In this document: positions 8,389 to 17,287 of the stretch, piece by piece
Layout of the letters: every line of letters starts with the position of its first letter
Position numbering within the stretch: position 1 is the stretch's first letter
NCBI RefSeq assembly: GCF_022524345.1
Contig: NZ_JAKWJU010000002.1
Location: forward strand, 1,364,001 to 1,428,000
Length of the DNA stretch: 64,000 nt
Reading direction: 5' to 3'
Source: Streptomyces marispadix
Lineage (GTDB): Bacteria; Actinomycetota; Actinomycetes; Streptomycetales; Streptomycetaceae
The notes under the pieces: model-generated
What the model was told of the DNA's origin: nothing
The model's database searches: none
Seen by the model: only the letters and a program-made list of their open reading frames with translations
Position numbers and translations under genes: made by a program

Positions 8389-8859
8389 GTGAACAACAGG
8401 GATGCCATCGGCTCATGGCTGTCGGGCCCGCGTGCCGCGGCCGAGGACATGGGCGCCGACTTCGGTCACCGCGGCGAGCGGCTGGGGCTGCCCGCGGAAG
8501 GCCCGCGCTCGATCGCGCCGGTCGGGCGGCGGCTGGGCGCCCTGTTCATCGACTGGGCGGTCTCCGTGCTGATCGGTTACGGGCTCTTCGCGGGCGGTGA
8601 TCTGCACAGCGCCGACAACTGGGCGCTCGCCGTGTTCCTCGTGATGAGCCTGCTGACGGTCGGCACCGTGGGCAGCACCCCGGGCAAGCGGCTGCTGCGG
8701 CTGCGCGTGGTCGCCGTCGAGGGGCTGGGACGTCCGGCCCTGTGGCGGGTCGCGGTGCGTACGGTCCTGCTGGGGCTGGCGATTCCGGCGCTGATCTGGG
8801 ACCGCGACGGGCGCGGTCTGCACGACCGGCTCTCCGGGACCGTGCAGGTGCGGATGTAG
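8389..8859 (+). CDS. RDD-family membrane protein
   Basis: A 156-residue protein starting at GTG, divergent from glnA. After a soluble 45-residue head it has the RDD signature (PVGRRLGALFIDW), two hydrophobic stretches (ALFIDWAVSVLIGYGLF and WALAVFLVMSLLTVG), a GSTPGKRLLRLRVV turn and a third helix (VLLGLAIPALIWDRDGRGLHDRLSGT). RDD proteins are small polytopic membrane proteins; some act as sodium/proton antiporters or modulators, but most are uncharacterised. It shares its upstream region with glnA, as in other Streptomyces. Confidence 0.88.
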   Translation: MNNRDAIGSWLSGPRAAAEDMGADFGHRGERLGLPAEGPRSIAPVGRRLGALFIDWAVSVLIGYGLFAGGDLHSADNWALAVFLVMSLLTVGTVGSTPGKRLLRLRVVAVEGLGRPALWRVAVRTVLLGLAIPALIWDRDGRGLHDRLSGTVQVRM

Positions 8860-8997
8860 CGCGGCGGTTCGTAGCGCGGCTACTCGGCGACTCCGGGCGC
8901 CCCCGGTTCCGGCTCGTCCCGTGGGGGCTCGTGCCTCGTGCGGACATGGTGGCCCGTGTGCCTCGTCCGGACATCGTGGCTCGTGCGGACATGGAAG

Positions 8998-9029
8998 TGC
9001 GGCCGGGCCTCCTGCTTCGCCCGGCCGCA
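8998..9029. terminator. Bidirectional hairpin terminator between RDD and DUF4191 genes
   Basis: TGCGGCCGGGC and GCCCGGCCGCA form a perfect 11-bp stem with a 10-base loop in the gap between two convergent genes. Just upstream (about 8930-8995) are three degenerate copies of a GTGCGGACATGGTGGC-like unit. No coding potential is evident in the gap. Confidence 0.65.
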
Positions 9030-9110
9030 ACACATCGCTGCGCGCCGTACGCCCACGCCGTACGTCCGGGCCGCGCGGCCCCGACTACCGGGCGTCGCGC
9101 CGCCGTTCGG

Positions 9111-9800
9111 TCAGCGGCCGTTGCCCCGGGGCATCCGCATGCCCTTCGGCATCGGCCCCTTGGGGATCGGCATGTTGCTCATCAGGTCGCCCATCGCGCG
9201 CAGGCGGTCGTTGACCTGGGTCGTCTGCGGGCCGGTCAGCACACGCGGCAGCTTCAGCAGCTTCGTACGGAGCTTCTTCAGCTCCACCTGGCCCTCGTCG
9301 TCGCCCACGATGAAGTCGTGTACGGGCACGTCCGAGACGACCCGGGCCATGCGCTTCTTCTCGGAGGCGAGCAGCGAGCGCAGCCGGTTCGGATTGCCCT
9401 CCGCGACGAGGACGATGCCTGCGCGGCCCACCGCCCGGTGCACCACGTCCTGGCTGCGGTTCATCGCCACGGCGGGCGTGATCGTCCAGCCCTTGCCGAC
9501 GTTCTCCAGCACGGCCGCGGCGGCGCCCGGCTGCCCTTCCATCTGCCCGAAGGCGGCACGCTCGGCTCGGCGGCCGAAGATGATCGCCATCGCGAGCAGG
9601 GCCAGCATCACGCCCAGGACGCCCGCGTAGACCGGGTGCCCGATCAGGAAGCCGACGGCGAGGAGTACACCGAAGGTGACAAGCCCCACACCGGCCAGGA
9701 TCAGCCCGATCTTCCGGTCGGCACGCCGGGTCATCTTGTACGTCAGAGCGATCTGCTTGAGCCGCCCAGGGTTGTTCTCGGTGTCTGCCTTCCTCGCCAT
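9111..9800 (-). CDS. DUF4191 membrane protein
   Basis: A 229-residue protein. Its N-terminal basic segment (KQIALTYKMTRRADRKIG) is followed by two membrane helices (LILAGVGLVTFGVLLAVGFLIG and YAGVLGVMLALLAMAIIF) and a long C-terminal cytoplasmic domain with basic, helical character. It ends in a glycine/methionine/proline-rich tail (PIPKGPMPKGMRMPRGNGR). This is the DUF4191 family, found throughout actinobacteria next to lipA. No enzymatic function is known. Its linkage to lipoate genes is conserved but unexplained. Confidence 0.88.
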   Translation of the reverse strand: MARKADTENNPGRLKQIALTYKMTRRADRKIGLILAGVGLVTFGVLLAVGFLIGHPVYAGVLGVMLALLAMAIIFGRRAERAAFGQMEGQPGAAAAVLENVGKGWTITPAVAMNRSQDVVHRAVGRAGIVLVAEGNPNRLRSLLASEKKRMARVVSDVPVHDFIVGDDEGQVELKKLRTKLLKLPRVLTGPQTTQVNDRLRAMGDLMSNMPIPKGPMPKGMRMPRGNGR

Positions 9801-9810
9801 GCGGGGCAGT

Positions 9811-10098
9811 TTACGTGGCGGCGGGCCTGCGTTCGGCCGCGGCCTCCAGTACCCGCTGGGCCTCGGTACGTGCGACGGCCCGGCGGCGGTCCTCCAGCAC
9901 CGCCGTCCAGGCGTTCCGGCGTGCGGTCAGTTGGCCCCTCCGCATCAGCAGGCTCTCGAAGCCCTCCAGCGCGCGCAGCGTGGTACGCAAGTCGGTTCCC
10001 CTTCGTGAGGTCACGTGGCCGTCGTCGTCCGTACGTTCTGTGAGCGGCACGTCATGGGCGGTCGCCACGTCGTGAACGGTGGGTGCAGCCATCGTCAC
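9811..10098 (-). CDS. Small conserved hypothetical next to lipA
   Basis: A 95-residue protein starting at GTG (alternative ATG two codons on). The centre is a helical, arginine-rich segment (TLRALEGFESLLMRRGQLTARRNAWTAVLEDRRRA) with heptad-like spacing, flanked by polar ends. No membrane segment or motif is recognised. It is 10 bases upstream of the DUF4191 gene on the same strand, so the two probably form an operon. Function unknown. Confidence 0.65.
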   Translation of the reverse strand: MTMAAPTVHDVATAHDVPLTERTDDDGHVTSRRGTDLRTTLRALEGFESLLMRRGQLTARRNAWTAVLEDRRRAVARTEAQRVLEAAAERRPAAT

Positions 10099-10107
10099 CG
10101 TTAGGTG

Positions 10108-10128
10108 TTACCAGCGGATTACCAGCGG
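10108..10128. repeat. Two tandem copies of TTACCAGCGG(A/G)
   Basis: TTACCAGCGGA and TTACCAGCGGG lie head to tail just upstream of the small hypothetical gene on the minus strand. Such direct repeats can bind activators at the -35 region, but no regulator is suggested. The remaining bases up to the lipA stop show nothing else. Confidence 0.4.
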
Positions 10129-10299
10129 GTCAAAGGCCGCGTAAGCCGATGCGGCCAACGTCACGCCGCGGGCGGGCAGCGAAGTGGCCCAGGTCACGCA
10201 CCAGTTGGTCCACGGGCCGGTTCGTCCCCGGTCCGTACCGCGGTCGCCTCGCTGCGCGAGCGGAACGTCACGCGGCTCGTGCGATCACAGTCGCCCGCG

Positions 10300-11238
10300 T
10301 CAGGCGGCGCGTGCGTCCCGTGCCTCGACGGCCTGCTTGTAGAGGCGGCCCGCACGGTACGAGGAGCGCACCAGCGGCCCGGACATGACGCCCGCGAAGC
10401 CGATCTCCTCGGCCTCCTGCTGGAGTTCGACGAACTCGTGCGGCTTCACCCAGCGCTCGACGGGGTGATGGCGGGCCGACGGCCTCAAGTACTGGGTGAT
10501 GGTGATGAGTTCGCAGCCCGCGCCGTGCAGGTCGCGCAGCGCCTCGCTGACCTCATCGCGCGTCTCGCCCATGCCGAGGATGAGGTTGGACTTGGTGACC
10601 AGGCCGTCCTCGCGGGCGCGGGTGATCACCTCAAGGGAACGCTCGTAGCGGAACGCGGGGCGGATGCGCTTGAAGATGCGGGGCACCGTCTCGACGTTGT
10701 GCGCGAGGACCTCGGGGCGTGAGGAGAAGACCTCGGCCAACTGCTCGGGCACGGCGTTGAAGTCGGGGATCAGCAGCTCGACGCCGGTGCCGGGCATCAA
10801 CTCGTGGATCTGGCGCACCGTTTCGGCGTAGAGCCAGGCGCCGCCGTCGTCCAGGTCGTCGCGGGCGACGCCGGTGATCGTGGCGTACCGCAGCTCCATC
10901 TGCCGGACGGACTCGGCGACACGGCGCGGCTCGTCGCGGTCCAGCTCGGCAGGCCTGCCGGTGTCGATCTGGCAGAAGTCGCAGCGGCGCGTGCACTGTT
11001 CGCCGCCGATGAGGAACGTCGCCTCGCGGTCCTCCCAGCATTCGAAGATGTTGGGGCAGCCCGCCTCCTGGCACACCGTGTGCAGGCCCTCGCGCTTGAC
11101 CAGGTCCTGCAACGCGTTGTACTCGGGGCCCATCTTGGCCCGGGTCTTGATCCATTCGGGCTTGCGCTCGATGGGGGTCTGGCTGTTGCGGACTTCAAGG
11201 CGGAGCATTTTGCGACCGTCGGGTGCGACAGCGGACAC
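10300..11238 (-). CDS. lipA: Lipoyl synthase LipA
   Basis: A 312-residue radical-SAM enzyme that inserts two sulfur atoms into protein-bound octanoyl groups to make lipoyl cofactor for pyruvate and 2-oxoglutarate dehydrogenases and the glycine cleavage system. It has both iron-sulfur motifs: the auxiliary-cluster C-x4-C-x5-C ([12 protein letters not shown]) and the radical-SAM C-x3-C-x2-C (CTRRCDFC), plus the C-terminal SSYRAG. The GTG start beginning [18 protein letters not shown] is chosen because Streptomyces LipA proteins begin there and a GGGAG site precedes it. A much longer in-frame reading through the lipB region is not real. It lies 146 bases after lipB on the same strand. Confidence 0.97.
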   Translation of the reverse strand: MSAVAPDGRKMLRLEVRNSQTPIERKPEWIKTRAKMGPEYNALQDLVKREGLHTVCQEAGCPNIFECWEDREATFLIGGEQCTRRCDFCQIDTGRPAELDRDEPRRVAESVRQMELRYATITGVARDDLDDGGAWLYAETVRQIHELMPGTGVELLIPDFNAVPEQLAEVFSSRPEVLAHNVETVPRIFKRIRPAFRYERSLEVITRAREDGLVTKSNLILGMGETRDEVSEALRDLHGAGCELITITQYLRPSARHHPVERWVKPHEFVELQQEAEEIGFAGVMSGPLVRSSYRAGRLYKQAVEARDARAA

Positions 11239-11384
11239 GTCCGGCTCCCTACGTGCTTTCGATTCCTCGGCGAACTTCAGGGTACGCCCACCGCTCGCGT
11301 GCCTCCCACCCGCCGGTGGCCTCACAGACGCAGGAGGCGGGTCCGCATTGCGCGGCGGGTGCGCACGGGCGGGCGTGCGGCTGC

Positions 11385-12194
11385 TCAGACGGCGCGGGGC
11401 AGCGGCTCCGACGACTCCAGGACTTCGCGCAGGTGCTTCTCCATGACGGGCAGCACATCGGTCACGGGCACGTCCCGGCCCAGCTCGTTCGACAGCGACG
11501 TCACGCCCGCGTCGCGGATGCCACAGGGCACGATGCGGTCGAACCAGGTGTTGTCGGGGTCGCAGTTGAGGGCGAAGCCGTGCATGGTGACGCCCTTCGC
11601 GACGCGCACCCCGATCGCGCCGATCTTGCGGTCCTCGCCGCGCTGCCCCGCGTTGGACGGTGCGTACTCGGGGCCCTTCAGCCGGGGGTCGTACTCCTCG
11701 TCGTCGGGCTGAGCACCGGACTGAGCACCGGGCCGGGCGTCGAAGTCCAGCGACAGACCGCCGAGTTCGCCGCGGGGCCGCTCGGCGGTGTCCCCGAGCA
11801 CCCAGGCGCCGCTGCGGCCCTCGATGCGCGTGGTCTCCAGGCCGAAGTCGGCGCAGGTGCGGATCATGGCCTCCTCCAGCCGACGCACGTGCGCGATCAC
11901 GTCCACGGGGCGGGGCAGCTTCAGAATGGGATAGCCCACGAGCTGGCCGGGGCCGTGCCAGGTGATCTTCCCACCCCGGTCGACGTCGACGACGGGGGTG
12001 CCGTCTACGGGGCGCTCGCTCGGATCGGTACGGCGTCCCGCGGTGAAGACCGGGGTGTGCTCGAGCAGCAGGCAGGTGTCGGCGATCTCGTCCGCGAACC
12101 GGGCCGCGTGGACGCGGCGCTGCTCCTGCCAAGCCTCTTCGTAGTCGACGGCTTCGGCTCCGAATCCCAGACGGACAAAGCGCAGCTCGCTCAC
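11385..12194 (-). CDS. lipB: Lipoyl(octanoyl) transferase LipB
   Basis: A 269-residue enzyme that moves octanoyl groups from acyl carrier protein to lipoyl domains, the step before LipA. The conserved [22 protein letters not shown] and the catalytic Lys in [10 protein letters not shown] and Cys in [13 protein letters not shown] are present. The GTG start ([12 protein letters not shown]) is preceded by GGAGG at good distance. A polar loop of about 30 residues ([20 protein letters not shown]) is inserted before the catalytic lysine. It precedes lipA on the same strand, the standard lipB-lipA pair. Confidence 0.96.
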   Translation of the reverse strand: MSELRFVRLGFGAEAVDYEEAWQEQRRVHAARFADEIADTCLLLEHTPVFTAGRRTDPSERPVDGTPVVDVDRGGKITWHGPGQLVGYPILKLPRPVDVIAHVRRLEEAMIRTCADFGLETTRIEGRSGAWVLGDTAERPRGELGGLSLDFDARPGAQSGAQPDDEEYDPRLKGPEYAPSNAGQRGEDRKIGAIGVRVAKGVTMHGFALNCDPDNTWFDRIVPCGIRDAGVTSLSNELGRDVPVTDVLPVMEKHLREVLESSEPLPRAV

Positions 12195-12424
12195 GGCTCC
12201 TCCAAAGTTCCGCCGGACTGTGCCGGGCGGGCCGCACCGGCCGGCCCCGCAGAAAACTGTACGGCCGGGCCTGCGCTTTCCGGCAGCGGGCCGCCTGCTC
12301 ACACGTATGGATGAAAAGGCCATCGATCCTGGCGAGCCGCATGAAGGGGAGAGCTAAATTCGCGCCGTTCCGCAGGGTGCCACGGCGCCTGCAGCAAGCC
12401 GCAGCTCAGGAGCCCGTAAAGCTG

Positions 12425-14372
12425 ATGACCACCGACCGTTCCGGGGACTCCTTCGCCCAGTCCTCACCCTCCACCGGCCGCTCCGCCACGTCCTCCCCTT
12501 CCCCGTCCCCTTCCCCGTCCACTTCTCCGTCCGCTTCCCCGTCGCCTTCCGCCCAGCCGCAGTCGCAGCACTCGCCGGCGGCCGCCCGGCCCGGCGTCCC
12601 ACACAGGGGCGTCCCCGTCGGCGGACTCCCAACCGACGTCGTCCCATCCGGGGTCCGCTTCCTCCGCATCGTCGACCGCGTCGGCTTCCACTTCGTCGGC
12701 TTCAGCAACGGGGTCGCAGTCCTCGCAGCGCGTCCCCAACCGCCAGCTCGCCGCGCTCATCGCCGAGGCGGGCTTCTCCAACGCCGGACTGGCCCGGCGC
12801 GTCGACCAGTTGGGGCTGGAGCACGGACTCGACCTCCGCTACGACAAGACGTCCGTGACGCGCTGGCTGCGCGGACAGCAGCCGCGAGGCACGACCCCCG
12901 CACTGATCGCGGAGGTCTTCACGCGACGGCTCGGCCGGCGGCTGACCGCACAGGATCTGGGGCTGGACGCCTGTGCCCCGGTCTATGCGGGGCTGGAGTT
13001 CGCGGCGACGCCCTCGGAGGCGGTGGACATCGTCAGCGGGCTGTGGCGCAAGGACTCCGGAACCCACGCCGAGCTGCGCAAGATCGCGTTCACGCCTGCC
13101 GGGCTGGTCGTCCCGAGCCGTGACTGGCTCATCGGACGGCCCGACGAGCGGGTGGCGCGAGGAGTCGATCCCGACGCCGCCACGGGTACGAGCGCACCCG
13201 GTGCCGCCGGGCCGGACGCCGCCGGAGGTCTCCCCGGCAGGCACGTCAGGCCCGGCGGGCCGGGTGTGGGCGCGCGGGGTCAGGGCGCCGGTGCGCGGGT
13301 CCCGTCGCAGGTGCGCGGCGGCCCGTTGCCGGTGTCCGCCGGAGCCGCCCGTACCGGCGGCGGCGCCGGGCCCGCGGGTGCTGCGGGCGCCGCGCAGAGG
13401 GCCGGGACCTCGGGCGCCGCGGGTGCGGTGCGTACGGACCGTCCGGACCGCACCGAACGCGGCCCCGGCCAGCGCGTCACCGTCGGGGACGTCAACGCAC
13501 TGCGCTCGGTCGGCGAACTGTTCCGCGCTCTCGACCACGCGTACGGCGGCGGCCACGCCAGGCAGGCCCTCGTGCGCTATCTGGAGCACGAGGCGGAGCC
13601 GATGCTGCGCGGGGTCTACGGCGAGCAGCTGGGGCGGCGGCTCTTCGCGGCGGCCGCCGATCTGACGCGGCTCGCGGGCTGGACTTCGTACGACATCGCG
13701 GCGCACGGCCTGGCGCAGCGCTACTTCGTACAGGCGCTGCGGCTGGCGCAGGCGGCGGGCGACCGCGCCTACGGCAGCTATGTGCTGGTGACGATGAGCA
13801 GGCAGGCGGTGTATCTGGGGCACGGCCGGGAGGCGGTGCAGCTTGCGAGGGTGGCACAGCAGGGCGTGGGCACGGCAGCGCCGCCGCTGGTGCAGGCGCT
13901 GCTGCACGCCGCGGAGGCCCGGGGGCACGGGGTGCTGGGCGAGGTTCGTGCGTGCACGTCGTCGCTGGCGCGTGCGGAGCGGGCGCTGGAGGCGGCGAAG
14001 TCCGGTGAGGACGTGCCGCATTGGGCGCGCTTCTTCGACGAGGCCCAACTGGCCGACGAGAGCGGGCACTGCCATCGGGATCTCCAGCAGTACCGCGCGG
14101 CGGCACAGCACGCCGAGCGCTCCCTCCAGTTGCGCGGCGCGGGCTTCGCGCGCAGCCGTCTCTTCTGCCGTGTGGTGCTCGCGTCGGCCCGTCTCGGGCT
14201 GGGCGAGATCGAGCAGGCGTGCGCGCTGGCTGCGGAGGCGGCGCAGCAGGCCGCGGAGATGCGGTCCGTGCGGGCCCACGAGTACGTACGGGACTTCGAG
14301 CGCAGGCTGGAGCCTTACCGGGACGCGGCGCCCGTACGGGGCTACCGCGAGCGGGTGGCCGCCTTGAACTGA
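12425..14372 (+). CDS. NsdA-like HTH/TPR transcriptional regulator, N-terminus frameshifted
   Basis: The conserved domain (VPNRQLAALIAEAGFSNAG, then GLARRVDQLGLEHG and YDKTSVTRWLRGQQ) begins at about base 12732. The middle is a Gly/Ala/Arg-rich linker, and the last 280 residues are alpha-helical with TPR-like character. This is a Streptomyces family of developmental or antibiotic regulators that includes NsdA-type proteins. Its frame has no ATG, GTG or TTG from the in-frame stops at 12423-12428 to the conserved domain. The plausible start, ATG at 12425, reads a Ser/Pro-rich tail in another frame, so one net base shift around 12580-12605 is needed to join them. This could be a sequencing error or a broken gene. 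The family name is a moderate-confidence call. Confidence 0.7.
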
Positions 14373-14480
14373 GGGGCGCGAGTCCATGCCGGGTGGCGCG
14401 GGGGCAGCACTGGTCCTCGGGCCTCCGGCCCCGCTGTCCGGTGGGCCCAGGGCTGCGCCGTCAGGTTCGGGAGCGTTCTA

Positions 14481-14516
14481 TCACCAGCCCGTCCTGATTC
14501 TCACCAGCCCGTCCTG
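14481..14516. repeat. 16-bp direct repeat covering the 3' end of the DinB-family gene
   Basis: TCACCAGCCCGTCCTG occurs twice with a 20-base period. The right copy includes the stop codon and last codons of the minus-strand DinB-family gene. It looks like a small slip duplication with no obvious function. Confidence 0.5.
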
Positions 14517-15028
14517 CCGTCGATGTGTTCCCGCAGCAGGTCGGCGTGGCCGTTGTGCCGCGCGTACTCCTCGATCAGATAGACGAACAGCCAGCGCAGA
14601 TCGGCCAGTTCGCCGTTGGGGCGCCGGAAGGTGTCGTCCAGGGAGCGTCCCGCGACGGCGGCGCGGGCCGCGGCGACCTCACGGTGGTAGATCTCGAAGT
14701 CGCCGGGGGCGCTCTCGGGGGTGCCGTCGTCGAAGTCGCCCTCCATGTTGTCCTCGGTGAAGAAGACATAGGGGAGGCCGCTCTCGCCCGCGAAGTGGTT
14801 GCGGAACCACCAGCGTTCGACACCGGCCAGGTGCCTCGCCAGGCCCAGCAGGGACATCGTGGACCGGCCGACGCTGCGCCGGACGAGCTGCTCGCCCGTA
14901 AGACCGCCGCACTTGTGCAGGAAGGTCGCCCTGCACAGGTCGAGCGCGCTCTCCAGCGCGACCCGCTCGTCCGCCACGGACACCCGCTCGGGGCGCTGCA
15001 CTTCGGGAGTTCTCCACGTCATGGGCAC
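14501..15028 (-). CDS. DinB/DUF664 family protein, likely thiol-dependent enzyme
   Basis: A 175-residue protein starting at GTG or, two codons later, ATG. It has the DinB four-helix layout with the metal-ligand pattern of DUF664: His in LGLARHLAGVERWWFR, and the C-terminal EEYARHNGHADLLRE where two more His are expected. In actinobacteria such proteins are bacillithiol/mycothiol-S-transferase-like enzymes of mostly unknown substrate. It is convergent with the regulator. No operon partner is visible. Confidence 0.85.
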   Translation of the reverse strand: MPMTWRTPEVQRPERVSVADERVALESALDLCRATFLHKCGGLTGEQLVRRSVGRSTMSLLGLARHLAGVERWWFRNHFAGESGLPYVFFTEDNMEGDFDDGTPESAPGDFEIYHREVAAARAAVAGRSLDDTFRRPNGELADLRWLFVYLIEEYARHNGHADLLREHIDGRTGW

Positions 15029-15132
15029 ACGCTAGAGCCGAGCACTGACAATCGCGCCTGCGGCGGGCAGCCCTCCCGGGCGGAGCCGTGGGCCGGTGGG
15101 ACCGTGTGCCACGGGTCAGTGGGCCGGTTCGC

Positions 15133-15663
15133 TCAGCCCAGCCGGCGCAGTCCCGCAGCGGTGGGGCGGAAGCCGCAGCGGGCGTAGAAGCCGCTCAGAT
15201 GCTCCTCGTAGTCGACGTGCAGCCATCGCGCGCCCGCGCGGCTCGCCTCGTCGGCCGCGCGACGCACGAGCCGAACCCCCAGTCCCCGGCGCCGTGCCGA
15301 CGGGTGCACGGTCGTGTCCAGCACGAATGCGTGAACGCCGCCGTCGCCCAAGACGTTGACGAATCCGACGAGTCGGCCGCGTACATCGCGTCCGTGGTGT
15401 GCATCGGGTTCGTCGTGTTCATCGCATCCGACGCGTCCGCCGTCGTCATCGCGCCCACCGTGTTCATCGCGTTCGTCCCCCGCGTACTCGCGGAAGGCCG
15501 CGACCCACAGCAGGCTGTGCCGCAACCGCGCGCCGAAATCGGTCGGTTCGTGATCCGGCCACGAGGCCGCGAACAGCGCGTTGAGCGCGGCGTCGCCGAG
15601 GGGCGGGCTCGACTCCAGCCGTACGCACGCCTGTTGTCTACCGCCAGGACGCGGCGCGCTCAC
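15133..15663 (-). CDS. GNAT N-acetyltransferase with an acidic/His-rich insertion
   Basis: A 176-residue protein. The acetyl-CoA loop is ARRRGLGVRLVRRAADEA, followed by a C-terminal LSGFYARCGFRPT signature. Start: a GTG whose last bases overlap the stop of the histidine kinase gene (GTGA), giving translational coupling. Between about residues 65 and 100 lies an unusual stretch rich in Asp, Glu, His and Gly (ERDEHGGRDDDGG, DEHDEPDAHH) that interrupts the normal fold and looks repeat-derived. The substrate is unknown. It may be a hydrophilic surface loop. Confidence 0.82.
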   Translation of the reverse strand: MSAPRPGGRQQACVRLESSPPLGDAALNALFAASWPDHEPTDFGARLRHSLLWVAAFREYAGDERDEHGGRDDDGGRVGCDEHDEPDAHHGRDVRGRLVGFVNVLGDGGVHAFVLDTTVHPSARRRGLGVRLVRRAADEASRAGARWLHVDYEEHLSGFYARCGFRPTAAGLRRLG

Positions 15664-17000
15664 CCCGCCCGCACCGTCTGGCACGGGATCTCCATCGTCA
15701 CCATGGTCGGCCCGCCCGGTGGGCTGCTCACCGCGAGGATGCCGTCGAAGCGCGCCAGCCGCCGCTCGATGCCCGTCATGCCCGTGCCCTTCGCCGGGTC
15801 GGCGCCGCCGCGGCCGTCGTCGGTGACGGCGATGCGCAGCATGCCGCCCTCCGTGTCGGTGTAGTGGACGTCCAGCCAGACGCGTCCGGCCTTCGCGTGC
15901 TTCGCCGCGTTGGTGAGGACCTCGCTGATGGCGAAGTACGCGGCGGATTCGACCGGTTCGGGGAAGCGGCCGTCGAGTTCCACGTCCGTCTCGACGGGGA
16001 CCTGCATACGCAGTGCCAGGGCCCGCGCGGCGTCGCCGAGGCCGCGCTCGGCGAGGACCGGAGGGTGGATTCCCCTTACGAGGTCGCGCAGTTCGGTCAG
16101 CGCCTCCGCGGAGTTCTGGCGTGCCTGTGCGATGAGCTTCTTCGCCTGGGCCGGGTCCTTCTCGATGAGGGCCTCGATGGTGCCCAGGCTCATGCCCATC
16201 GAGACCAGTCGTGCCTGTGCGCCGTCGTGCAAGTCCCGTTCGATACGGCGCAGTTCGGCCGCCGAGGAGTCGACGGCGTCGTGACGTGTCTCGTAGAGCC
16301 GCTCGACGCGCTGCTCCAGGCGTGCGCCCCGGGTGGGCGAGATCATGGCCTTGACGATGAGGAAGTGGCCGCGCACGAAGTGCGGGCTGACGCCGGTCGC
16401 GAGCACGATCAGCAGGGCGCCGAGGCACGCGCACAGAGTGGCCGTACCGAATCCCTCGACCGGGATGAAGGCGTACCAGTAGTGGTGCCGCACGGCCCGC
16501 CAGACGCCCGCGAAGATCACGAAGCCCTCGATCCCGTAGGCGATGAACGCGGGCGGGAAGAGCGCCGTGACGAAGCCGAAGACCGCGTCCGTCAGCAGCC
16601 AGATCAGATCCCGCCAGGTCGCCGGGTCGCGAAGCAGACGGGTGCAGCGCTTGACCGTGCCGCCGAGGCCGTCGTCGGCCGGCGGCAGCGGACGGTAGGG
16701 CGAGGGGACGGTGAGACCGGCCCAGTCGTATGCGAGGTAGCGGCGCTGGTTGGCGTGCATGCGTACGAGATGCGTGACCGCGGGGGTGGTGAACAGGCCG
16801 ACGCCGACCACGATCAACGCGATCGACACCACGCTGACGATGAACAGCGCGAGCGACGCCCCCAGCGACAGCAGACACAGCGCGAGACCGCGAACGGCCG
16901 CGGTCAGGGCCTGTCCTGTGCGTTCCCGGAACGTCCTCGTCCGCGGGCGCGCCGGGGACGGGCCCGCGAATGCTCCCTCTGCCGCTGCCCGCTGACTCAC
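15660..17000 (-). CDS. Sensor histidine kinase with putative sensor domain (NarL/DesK-like, HisKA_3)
   Basis: A 446-residue membrane kinase with GTG start behind AAGGAG. The N-terminal half has four hydrophobic regions typical of the actinomycete putative-sensor domain. The phosphoacceptor is His258 in ERDLHDGAQARLV. The ATP-binding part has the N box (EVLTNAAKHAKA), DDGRGG and GTGMTGIERRLA motifs. Such kinases phosphorylate LuxR/NarL regulators. No regulator is adjacent; the nearest is at 21.7 kb. Divergent from it is an MMPL transporter gene, and a perfect inverted repeat lies between them. It is coupled to the GNAT gene downstream. Confidence 0.93.
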   Translation of the reverse strand: MSQRAAAEGAFAGPSPARPRTRTFRERTGQALTAAVRGLALCLLSLGASLALFIVSVVSIALIVVGVGLFTTPAVTHLVRMHANQRRYLAYDWAGLTVPSPYRPLPPADDGLGGTVKRCTRLLRDPATWRDLIWLLTDAVFGFVTALFPPAFIAYGIEGFVIFAGVWRAVRHHYWYAFIPVEGFGTATLCACLGALLIVLATGVSPHFVRGHFLIVKAMISPTRGARLEQRVERLYETRHDAVDSSAAELRRIERDLHDGAQARLVSMGMSLGTIEALIEKDPAQAKKLIAQARQNSAEALTELRDLVRGIHPPVLAERGLGDAARALALRMQVPVETDVELDGRFPEPVESAAYFAISEVLTNAAKHAKAGRVWLDVHYTDTEGGMLRIAVTDDGRGGADPAKGTGMTGIERRLARFDGILAVSSPPGGPTMVTMEIPCQTVRAG

Positions 17001-17112
17001 ACTGCCGCTCCTTCTGTCCGTCCCCGCTCTTGGCCCCGGCCTCGTGCTCGCCGGGCGTCATAGCCACAGTCTGCGCTGCTCCAGCCCGTACGGGCAGGGG
17101 GACCGGCCCCCC

Positions 17113-17142
17113 TACGGGGGTGTGGCTGGCGCCACCCCCGTA
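17113..17142. promoter_or_regulatory. Perfect inverted repeat TACGGGGGTG-N10-CACCCCCGTA between kinase and transporter genes
   Basis: Two 10-base arms are exact reverse complements with a 10-base spacer, in the 287-base gap between divergent promoters. The centre-to-centre spacing of two turns fits a dimeric response regulator. The rest of the gap has further C/G runs but no cleaner site. It is the best candidate for the operator of the two-component system. Confidence 0.6.
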
Positions 17143-17287
17143 CTGCTATCGCCCCCTCCCCCGACAGGGGACCTCGGCGGCTGGGGGCGCCGCGCCCGGC
17201 TTCCTAGCGTCGAGACGACCGGTCAGCACGTCCCCGGGGGCAGCGCCCGGGGACCCGGAAAAGCCCAGGACGAGGGGGAGTTCACCG

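Noticed and set aside
10300..12342. A 680-codon frame that would fuse a basic protein to LipA
   Set aside because: The upstream 350 codons run through the real lipB gene in another frame and give an Arg/Pro-rich nonsense sequence. LipA has its own GTG and ribosome site.
12702..14387. A 561-codon minus-strand frame opposite the NsdA-like regulator
   Set aside because: Arg/Ala/Pro-rich shadow frame without a domain; the plus strand has clear protein family features.
15133..17067. A 644-codon frame fusing a basic region with the GNAT domain
   Set aside because: The first 468 codons are opposite-frame reading of the histidine kinase gene. The GNAT gene starts at the GTG overlapping the kinase stop.
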